A stretch of DNA of 22,503 nt, taken from assembly GCA_040007035.1 (NCBI GenBank), contig JBDTVU010000049.1:1-22503 (forward strand), in the 5' to 3' direction. This DNA is from CAIWHR01 sp040007035. Lineage in GTDB: Bacteria; Pseudomonadota; Gammaproteobacteria; Burkholderiales; Casimicrobiaceae. How positions within the stretch are numbered: position 1 is the stretch's first letter; every line of letters begins with the position of its first letter. The notes under the pieces were generated by a model that had not been told where the DNA came from, did no database searches, and saw only the letters and a program-made list of their open reading frames with translations. The position numbers and the translations under genes were made by a program. Of the stretch, positions 1-6,739 are shown piece after piece.

Positions 1-250
1 TGATCGCACGATCGACACCGCGGACGCGGCCGAGCGCCGTCAGCCAGCGCTCGCCGGGGAGCACGCCGGCATTGGTGAGGTCGCGGGCGACCGTCGTCAG
101 GCTGGCACCCTGCTTCACGTCGAACGGATACGGCGTCGCCGGCAGCGTCAGCGGCTGCCGCAGTTGCCACAGCACGGCGCCACAGACGGCCACGCCGGCA
201 ATTGCGAGCACCGCGCAGGTACGGGCAAGGAAACGGAGCAGTCGTGACAT
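1..250 (-). CDS. mltG: Endolytic murein transglycosylase MltG, N-terminal part (runs off the left edge)
   Basis: Reading the minus strand from ATG at 250 gives 83 open codons up to the window edge. The start is MSRLLRFLARTCAVLAIAGV: a short basic head and one hydrophobic segment (about residues 5-27), as for a membrane anchor. It is followed by FDVKQGASLTTVARDLTNAG and then VLPGERWLTALGR. This matches the beginning of the MltG/YceG periplasmic region (a LysM-like lobe with the pattern F-x-V-x-x-G-x-x-L-x-x-V-A-x-x-L-x-x-A-G-V-L). MltG cleaves nascent peptidoglycan glycan strands at the inner membrane and is thought to end their polymerisation. The catalytic Glu lies beyond the edge and cannot be checked. 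The gene is divergent from gspG, with 69 bases between the start codons. The identification rests on a short N-terminus, so the family call is good but not certain. Confidence 0.75.
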   Translation of the reverse strand, partial: MSRLLRFLARTCAVLAIAGVAVCGAVLWQLRQPLTLPATPYPFDVKQGASLTTVARDLTNAGVLPGERWLTALGRVRGVDRAI

Positions 251-307
251 GGGCGCGGATCGCGGCGGAGGTGCGCACGGCCGGTGCGCCGCGCGAGGTC
301 GGCGGAT

Positions 308-313
308 TATAAT
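308..313 (+). promoter_or_regulatory. Perfect -10 hexamer just upstream of gspG
   Basis: TATAAT occurs at 308-313 in otherwise GC-rich DNA, and the gspG ATG starts at 320. Transcription would start at about 319-320, on or next to the start codon. The expected -35 position (about 285-290) reads TGCGCC and does not match TTGACA. This is therefore a strong -10 with a poor -35. It is seen in the sequence only; promoter activity is inferred. Confidence 0.4.
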
Positions 314-319
314 CGCCCG

Positions 320-763
320 ATGCTTCCCGCCCGTTCCCGTCGCAGCGAGGCGCCCGGCTTCACGCTGGTCGAGGTCCTCGTCGTCATCGTCATTCTCGGC
401 ATCCTCGCCGCGCTGGTCGTGCCGCGGATCATCGAGCGCCCGGACGAGGCGCGCGCCGTCGCCGCGAAGGCCGACATCGCATCGATCGTACAGGCGCTGA
501 AGCTCTATCGCCTCGACAACCAGCGCTACCCGACGACAGAGCAGGGACTCGCTGCACTCGTCACCCGGCCGACGCAGCCGCCGGCCGCGGCGAACTGGAA
601 GCCCAACGGCTACGTCGAGCGCCTGCCGAAGGATCCCTGGGGCAAGCCGTACCAGTACCTGAGTCCCGGGCTGCACGGCGAGATCGACGTGTTCAGCTTC
701 GGCGCCGACAGCCAGCCCGGCGGCACCGGCATCGACGCCGACATCGGATCGTGGGACCTCTGA
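320..763 (+). CDS. gspG: Type II secretion major pseudopilin GspG
   Basis: A 147-residue protein. GspG is the main subunit of the periplasmic pseudopilus that pushes folded exoproteins through the type II secretion outer-membrane channel. The N-terminus MLPARSRRSEAPG is a short basic prepilin leader ending in Gly. It is followed by FTLVEVLVVIVILGILAALV, with Phe at +1 and Glu at +5, the prepilin peptidase and assembly signature. The C-terminal part has typical GspG features: YRLDNQRYPTTEQGL, a KDPWGKPYQY motif, and an Asp-rich end (GTGIDADIGSWDL) like the calcium-binding loop of the family. ATG 320 was chosen because it gives a normal-length leader; an in-frame GTG at 284 would lengthen it by 12 residues. 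No Shine-Dalgarno is visible at 320. It is the first gene of the gspGHIJKLMN run and overlaps gspH by 13 bases. Confidence 0.95.
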   Translation: MLPARSRRSEAPGFTLVEVLVVIVILGILAALVVPRIIERPDEARAVAAKADIASIVQALKLYRLDNQRYPTTEQGLAALVTRPTQPPAAANWKPNGYVERLPKDPWGKPYQYLSPGLHGEIDVFSFGADSQPGGTGIDADIGSWDL

Positions 764-1266
764 TCGCGGCCGTCGCAGCGCGCCGCCGGTTGCGCGCGTT
801 CACGCTGGTCGAGCTCCTCGTCGTCATCGTCGTCGTCGGCGTCGCCGCGGGCCTCGTCGTCGTCAATCTCGGCGACGACCGGCGCACGGCCGACCGCGAA
901 GCGAAACGGCTCGCCGGTGCGCTGGAGCACGCCGCCGATGTCGCACAGTGGCGCGGAGAAACACTCGGCGTGTCCGCGGACGGTCGCGGCTACCGGTTCT
1001 GGCAGCGCGGCGACGACGATCGCTGGATCGCGCTCGCCGGCGACGATGTGCTGGCGCCGCGGGTGCTCCCGCCGGAGCTGACGGTCACGCCGCTCACGTA
1101 CGCCGGCGCGCCGGTGCGCTCCGACGCGATCCTGCCGCTTCGCGCGAGCGGCCGCAACGAACCCTATGCACTCGCGCTCGGCTCTCCCGCATGGTCCGCC
1201 GTCATCGCCGCAGATCCGCTGAACCGCGTGCACGTCGCGGGCGGACCCACCGCGGCTTCACGCTGA
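751..1266 (+). CDS. gspH: Type II secretion minor pseudopilin GspH
   Basis: A 171-residue minor pseudopilin from GTG 751, inside the end of gspG. GspH is one of the minor subunits (H, I, J, K) of the pseudopilus. The leader MGPLIAAVAARRRLRA is followed by FTLVELLVVIVVVGVAAGLV, with Glu at +5 as expected. The residue before the cleavage site is Ala, whereas prepilin peptidase sites nearly always have Gly there. The rest is the usual weakly conserved GspH beta domain (for example AKRLAGALEHAADVAQWRGE and GRGYRFWQRGDDDRWIAL). Position between gspG and gspI supports H. The alternative name for a protein of this type, a general GspH/FimT-like pseudopilin, would not change the role. Confidence 0.88.
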   Translation: MGPLIAAVAARRRLRAFTLVELLVVIVVVGVAAGLVVVNLGDDRRTADREAKRLAGALEHAADVAQWRGETLGVSADGRGYRFWQRGDDDRWIALAGDDVLAPRVLPPELTVTPLTYAGAPVRSDAILPLRASGRNEPYALALGSPAWSAVIAADPLNRVHVAGGPTAASR

Positions 1267-1613
1267 TCGAAATCCTCGTCGCGCTCGCGATCCTCGCGGT
1301 CGCGCTTGCGGCCGGGATGCGCGCGGTCGCGCAGGCAGCGGACAGCGCGACGTTGCTGAAACAGCGCACGCTCGCGCTGTGGATCGCGCAGAACCGGCTC
1401 GCCGCGGCTCAGTTCGCCCCCACGGCGCCGGCTGCCGGCGCCCGCGACGGCGAGGCGACGCAGGCCGGCACGCGCTTCGTCTGGCGCGAAACGGTGTCCG
1501 CCACGCCGAACCCCGCGTTCCGCCGGATCGACATCGTCGTCGCGGATCCGGCGCAGCCCGATTACGCGCTGGCGCGGATTGCCGGCTACCTCGGGCAGCG
1601 CCCGCAGCGATGA
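1191..1613 (+). CDS. gspI: Type II secretion minor pseudopilin GspI
   Basis: A 140-residue protein if started at ATG 1191, the only usual start codon in frame near the prepilin site. This gives a leader of about 22 residues ending in HRG, then FTLIEILVALAILAVALAAG with Glu at +5. The body carries the GspI signature region (RTLALWIAQNRLAAAQ) and a later TRFVWRETVSATPNPAFRRI stretch. GspI is a minor pseudopilin of the tip complex with GspJ and GspK. The start lies 76 bases inside gspH, so translation is probably coupled to gspH; a non-standard start nearer the prepilin site cannot be ruled out. The TGA overlaps the gspJ ATG (ATGA). Confidence 0.88.
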   Translation: MVRRHRRRSAEPRARRGRTHRGFTLIEILVALAILAVALAAGMRAVAQAADSATLLKQRTLALWIAQNRLAAAQFAPTAPAAGARDGEATQAGTRFVWRETVSATPNPAFRRIDIVVADPAQPDYALARIAGYLGQRPQR

Positions 1614-2227
1614 CGCCGCCCGCGATTCGCCGTTCGCGCCGGACGTCTCGCGGTTCCGGCTTCACGCTGGTCGAGCTGTTGATCGCGCTGTCGATCCTCG
1701 CGCTGGTCGGGGTGCTGGGCTACCGCGCGGTTGCGGCGCTGACCGAAAGCGAGACGCGACTGATGGCCGAGTCGGAGCGATGGCGGACTCTCGATGCGCT
1801 GTTCGCGCGGCTCGAGGCGGACCTCCGTGCCGCGCAGCCGCGCGACGTGCGCACCGGCGCGGGGACCGAGGCCGCAGTGCAGGGCACCGTCGACGAGCGC
1901 GGCGACGGCGACCTTCGTCTCGCGCGCGCCGGTCCGGAATTCGCCGTCGATCCGGGCAGCGCAGGCCAGCGCCTGCGCTACCGCCTGCGCGACAACGCCG
2001 TCGAAGTGCTCTATCTGCCGCACCTCGACCAGCCGGCTACCGTGGCGCCGACGGCGTACACGCTCGCCACGGACGTCGCGCGCTTCCGGCTCGGCTATCT
2101 CGACGGCGGTGGGCGCTGGCGCGACCGCTGGCCGGCGCTCGGCGAGCCGCTCGTCCCGCGCGCGGTGCGGGTCGAACTCACGCTGGCGACCGGTGAGACG
2201 GTCGAGCGCTGGATGGCGCTGCAATGA
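1610..2227 (+). CDS. gspJ: Type II secretion minor pseudopilin GspJ
   Basis: A 205-residue protein beginning at ATG 1610, which overlaps the gspI stop by 4 bases. The leader MTPPAIRRSRRTSRGSG is followed by FTLVELLIALSILALVGVLG with Glu at +5. Downstream comes a GspJ-type region: YRAVAALTESETRLMAESER, then LDALFARLEADLRAAQPRDV, and a C-terminal beta-rich part ending VRVELTLATGETVERWMALQ. GspJ forms the pseudopilus tip complex with GspI and GspK. Its length fits the family (about 190-220). The stop again overlaps the next start (ATGA with gspK at 2224), so translation is tightly coupled. Confidence 0.93.
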   Translation: MTPPAIRRSRRTSRGSGFTLVELLIALSILALVGVLGYRAVAALTESETRLMAESERWRTLDALFARLEADLRAAQPRDVRTGAGTEAAVQGTVDERGDGDLRLARAGPEFAVDPGSAGQRLRYRLRDNAVEVLYLPHLDQPATVAPTAYTLATDVARFRLGYLDGGGRWRDRWPALGEPLVPRAVRVELTLATGETVERWMALQ

Positions 2228-3156
2228 CGACACGCCGCCGATCGGGCCGAGGCGACTGCGGGGCAGCGGTGGTCCTGGCGATGCTGCTGGCAGCGCTCGC
2301 CGCCGCGGTGGCCGCCACGGTGTACGCCGACCAGCAGCGCTGGAGCCGCAACGTCGAGCATCGCCGCGACCAGGTTCAGGCGCAGGCGCTGGCGATGGCC
2401 GGCGTCCAGTGGGCGCGACAGGTCCTCTACGACGACGCGCGGACGACGGTGTACGACCATCTGGGCGAGCCGTGGGCCGTCGCGCTGCCGCCGATTCCGC
2501 TCGAGAACGGAGAGATCCGCGGCGCGATCGTCGATGCGCAGGGTCGCCTCAACCTCAATGCGCTCGGCGAAGGCGGCACCACGGCCGGGATCGAGCGCGG
2601 GCGGATCGCGCGACTGTTCGCGCAACGCGGCGGTCCGGCGGCCGCGCTCGACGCGATCGCCGACTGGATCGACACCGACGGCGCGCCGCGTGCGAACGGC
2701 GCCGAGGACGCGTGGTATCTCGCGCAGCCGATGCCGTCGCTGACGGCGAATGCGCCCGTCGTCCGCGCCGCCGAGATCGCGGCGGTGCGCGGCGTGACGC
2801 CGGCAGTGCTGGCCGCCGTCCTTCCGTTCGTCTCCGCGCTGCCGGTCGGCACGCCGACCAACGTCAACACGGCGTCCCCGGAAGTGCTGGCGGCGATCGT
2901 CGTCAACCTGCCGGCCGACGGCCTCGCCACGCTGCTCGCCGACCGCGCCAGGAAGCCGTTCACGACGATCGCCGAATTCCGGGCGCGGCTGCCGCAGGGC
3001 GCGTCGATCGCGGGCGACGAGGCGCTGGGTGTCGCGAGCAGCCACTTCTACGTCACCGTCGAGGCGCGGCAGGGCACGACGCGGGCGCGCGCGCGCGCAC
3101 TGCTGCGGCGCGGCGGCGCCGAGTGGCCGGCCATCGTCTGGCAGATCGTCGAGTGA
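2224..3156 (+). CDS. gspK: Type II secretion minor pseudopilin GspK
   Basis: A 310-residue protein. GspK is the large, tip-capping minor pseudopilin. It lacks the Glu at +5, as is normal for GspK. The N-terminus has a basic leader (MTTRRRSGRGDCG) followed by AAVVLAMLLAALAAAVAATV. Conserved pieces are QAQALAMAGVQWARQVL (about residue 53), the IVDAQGRLNLNAL segment (about 101), AIADWIDTDGAPRANGAED (about 144) and a NVNTASPEVLAAIV segment (about 218) of the helix-hairpin-helix-like insert. The stop is followed by a 70-base gap before gspL, the only sizeable gap inside the gsp run. Confidence 0.95.
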   Translation: MTTRRRSGRGDCGAAVVLAMLLAALAAAVAATVYADQQRWSRNVEHRRDQVQAQALAMAGVQWARQVLYDDARTTVYDHLGEPWAVALPPIPLENGEIRGAIVDAQGRLNLNALGEGGTTAGIERGRIARLFAQRGGPAAALDAIADWIDTDGAPRANGAEDAWYLAQPMPSLTANAPVVRAAEIAAVRGVTPAVLAAVLPFVSALPVGTPTNVNTASPEVLAAIVVNLPADGLATLLADRARKPFTTIAEFRARLPQGASIAGDEALGVASSHFYVTVEARQGTTRARARALLRRGGAEWPAIVWQIVE

Positions 3157-3168
3157 CGGCGCACGACG

Positions 3169-3197
3169 TTCACCGCCCGTGCGGCGTCGAGTAGACT
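3169..3197 (+). promoter_or_regulatory. Possible internal promoter in the gspK-gspL gap
   Basis: TTCACC (3169-3174) and TAGACT (3192-3197) are separated by 17 bases, each matching four of six consensus positions. A transcript would start near 3204, where an ATG opens an 8-codon mini-ORF (3204-3230) whose TGA overlaps the gspL start. It could give separate expression of gspL-M-N. The support is weak: chance matches of this quality are common. Confidence 0.22.
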
Positions 3198-3226
3198 TGC
3201 CCCATGCGGACCGATCTCACCGGGCG

Positions 3227-4447
3227 ATGATGACGACGCTGCGCGTGCTGCTCGCGGCGCCGCCGTCCGCCGAGGCCGCCGTGCCGTGGGCGCTCTTCGA
3301 TGCCGACGGCCGCGTGGTGCGATCGGGACGTGACGTACCCGCCGCATGGCCCGGCGCCGCGCGGGTCGAAGCCGTCGTCGCCGCTTCGCGCGTGCGGATC
3401 GCCGTGATCGCGTTGCCGCCGCTGCCGGCGGCAAAGCTTGCGTCGGCGGCGGCCTACGCGCTCGAAGACCAAGTCGCGGGACCGTCCGCCGACCACCATC
3501 TCGCCGTGTCGTCGCAGCGCGCCGATGGCCGCGTCCACGTCGCAATCGTCGACCGGGCGCTGCTCGGGGGGCTGGCCGAAGTCCGTCGCGGCGTCCGCTT
3601 CGGCCGAATCGTTGCCGAGCCCGAGCTGGCGGCGCCGTTCGCCGGCTGGCGCTGGTGCGCCGACGGCGATCGCGCGTTCGTCCGCGGCCCCGACGGCAAC
3701 GCGTTCGCGGCCGATCCGCCGCGACACGACGCTCCGCTGCCGGCCGAGCTACCGCTGGCGCTGGCCGCCGATGCGCGTGCCAGCGACCGAATGCCGGTCG
3801 TGCGCGTCCACGCCGAGGTCACCGACGCCGATCTCGCACGCTGGCAGCGCGACTGCGGTGCGACGTTCGTCCGCGGCGCGCCGTGGCAGTGGCACACCGC
3901 GACGCCGGCCGCCTTTGCCGCAGCGACCGACCTGCTGCAGGGCGAATTCGCTGCCGCCGCGCCGCGATCGCGCGGCGATCGGCTGCGGCCGTTCCGGGTG
4001 GCCGCGATCCTTGCCGTCGCCGCGTTGACGCTGCACGTCGTCGCGACCGCCGGCGAGTGGGCGTGGCGCAAGGCCGACGGCTGGCGTGCCTCAACCGCAT
4101 GGACAGAACTGGCGACGGCGGCCGGGGTTCCGGCGGCGCAGGCCGATTCGCCGGCGAGCGCGCGCGTCGAGCTGGCGCGGCGCCACGCCGAGTTGCGGCA
4201 CGCGCAGGGATTGCCGTCGGCGGATGACGCGCTGCCGCTCCTCGCTCGTGCTGCGCCGGCGCTCGCGGCGCTGCCCTCCGGCACGATCAGGAGCGCGACG
4301 TACGCAGACGGGCACTGGACGCTCGACCTCATCCGCCCGGACGACGCGGCGATCCGCGTGTTCGATGCGCGGATGCGCGATGCCGGCCTGCCCGCGCTGA
4401 CGGCGACAACGGCCGCCGGCACGCGCGTCCGGTTCGGAGCGTTCTGA
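3227..4447 (+). CDS. gspL: Type II secretion inner-membrane platform protein GspL
   Basis: A 406-residue protein from ATG 3227 (a second in-frame ATG follows at 3230). GspL links the cytoplasmic ATPase GspE to the membrane platform. The N-terminal two thirds is cytoplasmic and actin-like, with the typical VRIAVIALPPLPAAKLASAA and YALEDQVAGPSADHHLAVS stretch (about residues 57-90). One transmembrane helix (FRVAAILAVAALTLHVVATA, from about residue 255) precedes a periplasmic domain ending ALTATTAAGTRVRFGAF. The family is very divergent, so the call relies on these N-terminal motifs, topology, length and position before gspM. The stop overlaps the gspM ATG by one base. Confidence 0.9.
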   Translation: MMTTLRVLLAAPPSAEAAVPWALFDADGRVVRSGRDVPAAWPGAARVEAVVAASRVRIAVIALPPLPAAKLASAAAYALEDQVAGPSADHHLAVSSQRADGRVHVAIVDRALLGGLAEVRRGVRFGRIVAEPELAAPFAGWRWCADGDRAFVRGPDGNAFAADPPRHDAPLPAELPLALAADARASDRMPVVRVHAEVTDADLARWQRDCGATFVRGAPWQWHTATPAAFAAATDLLQGEFAAAAPRSRGDRLRPFRVAAILAVAALTLHVVATAGEWAWRKADGWRASTAWTELATAAGVPAAQADSPASARVELARRHAELRHAQGLPSADDALPLLARAAPALAALPSGTIRSATYADGHWTLDLIRPDDAAIRVFDARMRDAGLPALTATTAAGTRVRFGAF

Positions 4448-4938
4448 TGACCGCGTCGGCGATGCCCGCGCCGGTCGCCCTCTGGTGGGCGACGAAATCG
4501 CCCGTGGAGCGACGGATAGTCGTCGCGCTGGCCGCGTTCGTGGCGATCGCGCTGGCGTGGGTCGGCGCATGGCAGCCGCTCGCTCGCGACGTCGCCTCTA
4601 TGCGCGCCGACGCGCCGCGGGAAGCTGCCGCGCTCGCCGACGCCCGCCGCACCGTCGACGAGATCGCCGGCCTCGGCCGCGCCGCTGCCGTCCCCGCCAC
4701 GGACTCGCGCGCCGACGCCGAGCGCGTGCTGGCGACGCAGGGGCTGCGCAGCCTCGCGACGCGGCTCGACGTCGCCGAGGGCCGCGTCCACCTGCTGTTC
4801 GACGGCGTCGCGTTCGACCGCCTGGTGCCGGTGCTGGAGGCGTTGCAGCGTGACGCGCGGCTGCGCCTCGTCGAAGGCACGCTCACCGCGCGCGTCGAGC
4901 CGGGAACGGTGCGCGCCGAACTCACGCTGTCGCGCTGA
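4447..4938 (+). CDS. gspM: Type II secretion protein GspM
   Basis: A 163-residue inner-membrane protein. There is a short cytoplasmic N-terminus (APVALWWATKSPVERRIVV), one transmembrane helix (about residues 24-42, VALAAFVAIALAWVGAWQPL) and a periplasmic ferredoxin-like domain (residues 80-163, including VHLLFDGVAFDRLVPVLEAL). This is the GspM layout. GspM pairs with GspL and stabilises it at the platform. The gene starts on the last base of gspL and is followed two bases later by gspN. Confidence 0.92.
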   Translation: MTASAMPAPVALWWATKSPVERRIVVALAAFVAIALAWVGAWQPLARDVASMRADAPREAAALADARRTVDEIAGLGRAAAVPATDSRADAERVLATQGLRSLATRLDVAEGRVHLLFDGVAFDRLVPVLEALQRDARLRLVEGTLTARVEPGTVRAELTLSR

Positions 4939-4940
4939 CG

Positions 4941-5699
4941 ATGGGCCGGATCCTCGCACTCGTCGTCGCCGTCCTCCTGCTCGTCGCCGCGGCGCTGCTG
5001 TGGCTCGCGCCGGCCACGCTCGTCGCGCCGCGACTCGAGCGCGCGACGGACGGCGGCGTCTCGTTTGCCGATGCCGACGGCTCGGTGTGGAAAGGCCGCG
5101 CCTCGCTCGTCGCCGGCGGGATTCGCGTGCCGATGGCGTGGTCGATCGATCCGCTGCCGCTGGCGAAGGGCGAGCTGCACGTGCGCGTGACGCCGCACGA
5201 CGGTGCCGCGACCGGCGCACCGCGCGCCGACGTGACGTGGCGCGACGGGCGCGCCGTCGTCCGCGACGTCGACGTCGTGCTGCCGGCAGCGTGGATGGTG
5301 GCCGCCGCCGGCATCCGCGTGCCGTGGCGTCCGACCGGTGATCTGGCCGTCACGGTTGCGACGCTCGAATGGGCGCCACCGGCAAGCCGGGGCGAAGCAC
5401 GGATCGTATGGCGCGATGCGCGCATCGCCTTCCCCGCGGGCGGCGCGCCGGTCGACCTCGGCACCGTGAGCGCAACCGCTGCGGCGAGTGGCGACCGCCT
5501 CGCGGGCCCGGTCTCGAACGAGGGCGGCGACGTCACGGTGCGCGGCGAGTTCGGACTCCGCGGAGGCGGCGACGCCGACGTCACGTTGCTGGTGACGCCA
5601 CGGCACGCCGACGACGCGGCCCTCGCGCGCGCGCTGGCCGGCATCGGAACGCCGGAAGGCAGCGGCTGGCGCCTCACCTGGCGCGGCCGCGCGCGGTGA
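4941..5699 (+). CDS. gspN: Type II secretion protein GspN
   Basis: A 252-residue protein with an N-terminal transmembrane anchor (ILALVVAVLLLVAAALLWLA) and a long beta-rich periplasmic part (VSFADADGSVWKGRASLVAG, PMAWSIDPLPLAKGELHVRV, then GTPEGSGWRLTWRGRAR at the end). The glycine-rich, repetitive layout and the DGSVWxGRA motif are typical of GspN. This component is present in only some type II secretion systems and is not always needed. Position directly after gspM (2-base gap) supports the name. Confidence 0.88.
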   Translation: MGRILALVVAVLLLVAAALLWLAPATLVAPRLERATDGGVSFADADGSVWKGRASLVAGGIRVPMAWSIDPLPLAKGELHVRVTPHDGAATGAPRADVTWRDGRAVVRDVDVVLPAAWMVAAAGIRVPWRPTGDLAVTVATLEWAPPASRGEARIVWRDARIAFPAGGAPVDLGTVSATAAASGDRLAGPVSNEGGDVTVRGEFGLRGGGDADVTLLVTPRHADDAALARALAGIGTPEGSGWRLTWRGRAR

Positions 5700-6457
5700 G
5701 CCGCGAGCGCCGGTCCCCGGCGCGGCCCGGCATGGCGGGACGCGCATCGGCCGTCGTGCGGTCGCGCGTAATCGGCGTCGACGCGCTGCGCGGCGCCGCG
5801 CTGTGCCTGATGTTCGTCTACCACTTCTGTTTCGACCTGCGCCATTTCCATGCGCTCGGCGCCGATTTCGAGCACGATCCGTTCTGGCTCGGATTCCGCG
5901 CGCTGATCGTGACGTCGTTCATGCTGCTGGTCGGCGTGTCGCTGGTCCTCGCTGCCGAAGCGCAGGCGACGCCCGGGCGCTTCTGGAAGCGGACCGCGGT
6001 GATCGCCGCCTGTGCCATCGCGGTCAGCGCCGGCAGCTACCTGATGTTCCCGGCTACGTTCATCTGGTTCGGCATCCTCCACTGCATCGCCGTGACGTCG
6101 GTCCTCGCACGGCCGCTCGCCCGGCAGCCCGGCTTCGCGCTGGCGCTCGGTGCCGCCATCGTCGTCGCGGGGTTCTTCGGCGAGCATCCGGCGTTCGACG
6201 CGCGCGCGCTGTCGTGGATCGGTTTCGTGACGCACAAGCCGGCGACCGAGGACTACGTGCCGCTCGCGCCCTGGGCGGGGTTCGTGCTGGTCGGCATCGC
6301 CGTCGGGCAAGCGCTGGTGCGCACGAAATTCCGCGCGCTCGCGCCGCTTGCCGCCGCGCCGCGGTGGCTGCCCTTCCTCGGCCGCCACAGCCTCGCGGTG
6401 TACATGGTCCATCAGCCGGTGCTGCTGGGGGTGCTTTGGCTTTTCCTGCGACGATGA
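5696..6457 (+). CDS. DUF1624 membrane protein, heparan-alpha-glucosaminide acetyltransferase-like
   Basis: A polytopic membrane protein of 253 residues. It opens with VIGVDALRGAALCLMFVYHF, the first-helix signature of the DUF1624/acyltransferase-3-like family (R-x-x-x-x-D-x-L-R-G, then a YHF histidine). About six hydrophobic segments follow, ending with a LPFLGRHSLAVYMVHQP motif, typical of the last helices of such acyltransferases. Members are predicted to move acyl groups across or onto cell-envelope sugars; the substrate here is unknown. The GTG at 5696 is contained in the gspN stop (GTGA) and suggests coupling. ATG 5732 is an alternative start that would drop 12 basic residues. It is not a known secretion component, so a link with the gsp genes is by position only. 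Confidence 0.8.
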   Translation: MSRERRSPARPGMAGRASAVVRSRVIGVDALRGAALCLMFVYHFCFDLRHFHALGADFEHDPFWLGFRALIVTSFMLLVGVSLVLAAEAQATPGRFWKRTAVIAACAIAVSAGSYLMFPATFIWFGILHCIAVTSVLARPLARQPGFALALGAAIVVAGFFGEHPAFDARALSWIGFVTHKPATEDYVPLAPWAGFVLVGIAVGQALVRTKFRALAPLAAAPRWLPFLGRHSLAVYMVHQPVLLGVLWLFLRR

Positions 6458-6489
6458 ATCCGTCGTATCGCGCCGAAGTGTCGCCGGAT

Positions 6490-6518
6490 TTGTCGCGACG
6501 CGAAAAGATCGCTATAAT
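6490..6518 (+). promoter_or_regulatory. Promoter of tRNA-Val (and probably of the thrS operon)
   Basis: TTGTCG (6490-6495) and a perfect TATAAT (6513-6518) are spaced by 17 bases, and the mature tRNA begins at 6528. No other convincing promoter is seen between the tRNA and the thrS leader peptide, so this promoter probably also feeds thrS and the genes after it. The hexamers are seen in the sequence; the operon reach is inferred. Confidence 0.75.
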
Positions 6519-6527
6519 TAGAAGCTT

Positions 6528-6604
6528 AGGCGCGTAGCTCAGCTGGTTAGAGCATCACCTTGACATGGTGGGGGTCGTTGGTTCGAGTCCAATCGCGCCT
6601 ACCA
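6528..6604 (+). tRNA. tRNA-Val (anticodon GAC)
   Basis: A 77-base cloverleaf can be drawn. The acceptor stem is AGGCGCG (6528-6534) with CGCGCCT (6594-6600), discriminator A and encoded CCA (6602-6604). The D arm is GCTC/GAGC, the anticodon stem TCACC/GGTGG with loop TTGACAT (anticodon GAC, reading GUC), and the T arm contains GTTCGAGTC. It is followed directly by the thrS leader. Confidence 0.97.
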
Positions 6605-6645
6605 GCTACCCGAAACGGCAACCTGCGGCACGGAAAGGCATGGTT

Positions 6646-6678
6646 ATGACACCGCGAACGCGTACGGAGTCCCGCTAG
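6646..6678 (+). CDS. Candidate thrS leader peptide (attenuation control)
   Basis: A 10-codon ORF, MTPRTRTESR followed by TAG. It is preceded by a strong ribosome binding site, GGAAAGG (6632-6638), seven bases before ATG 6646; another in-frame ATG at 6640 would be too close to it. Three of ten residues are Thr (codons ACA, ACG, ACG at 6649, 6658, 6664), a clear excess for a peptide just upstream of threonyl-tRNA synthetase. The stop codon lies just before the second pairing segment of the attenuator, as in classical leader peptides. Scarce charged tRNA-Thr would stall the ribosome at codons 5-7. The ORF is too short for statistics on its own; the combined layout is the evidence. Confidence 0.72.
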   Translation: MTPRTRTESR

Positions 6679-6739
6679 CCACCACGAGTTCGCACGTCGC
6701 CCGTTTCACGGAAAAGTGCGGCTCGTCCGCACTTTTTTT
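6654..6739 (+). promoter_or_regulatory. Candidate transcription attenuator of thrS
   Basis: Three mutually exclusive RNA pairings can be drawn by hand. 1:2 is 6654-6663 with 6684-6693 (nine pairs and one G-A mismatch). 2:3, the antiterminator, is 6684-6695 with 6716-6726 (eleven pairs, one bulged U at 6689). 3:4, the terminator, is 6714-6721 with 6727-6734, followed by a U run. Segment 1 overlaps the Thr codons of the leader peptide. A ribosome stalled there frees segment 2 to pair with 3 and lets thrS be transcribed; a ribosome that reaches the stop at 6676 covers segment 2 and lets the terminator form. In E. coli thrS is instead controlled at translation by an operator that mimics tRNA-Thr. 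No folding program was run. Confidence 0.7.
6714..6739 (+). terminator. Intrinsic terminator ending 17 bases before thrS
   Basis: Stem AAGTGCGG (6714-6721), 5-base loop, CCGCACTT (6727-6734), with a run of seven T at 6733-6739. It could end the tRNA-Val transcript. However, no promoter fits between it and the thrS start, so transcription must read through it to express thrS. That makes a conditional terminator more likely. Confidence 0.88.

Noticed and set aside
1258..5747. Long open frames on the minus strand opposite the gsp genes (several of 130-590 codons)
   Set aside because: They are antisense shadows of high GC content, with Arg/Ala/Pro-rich translations and no recognisable domains, while the plus strand encodes clear gsp proteins.
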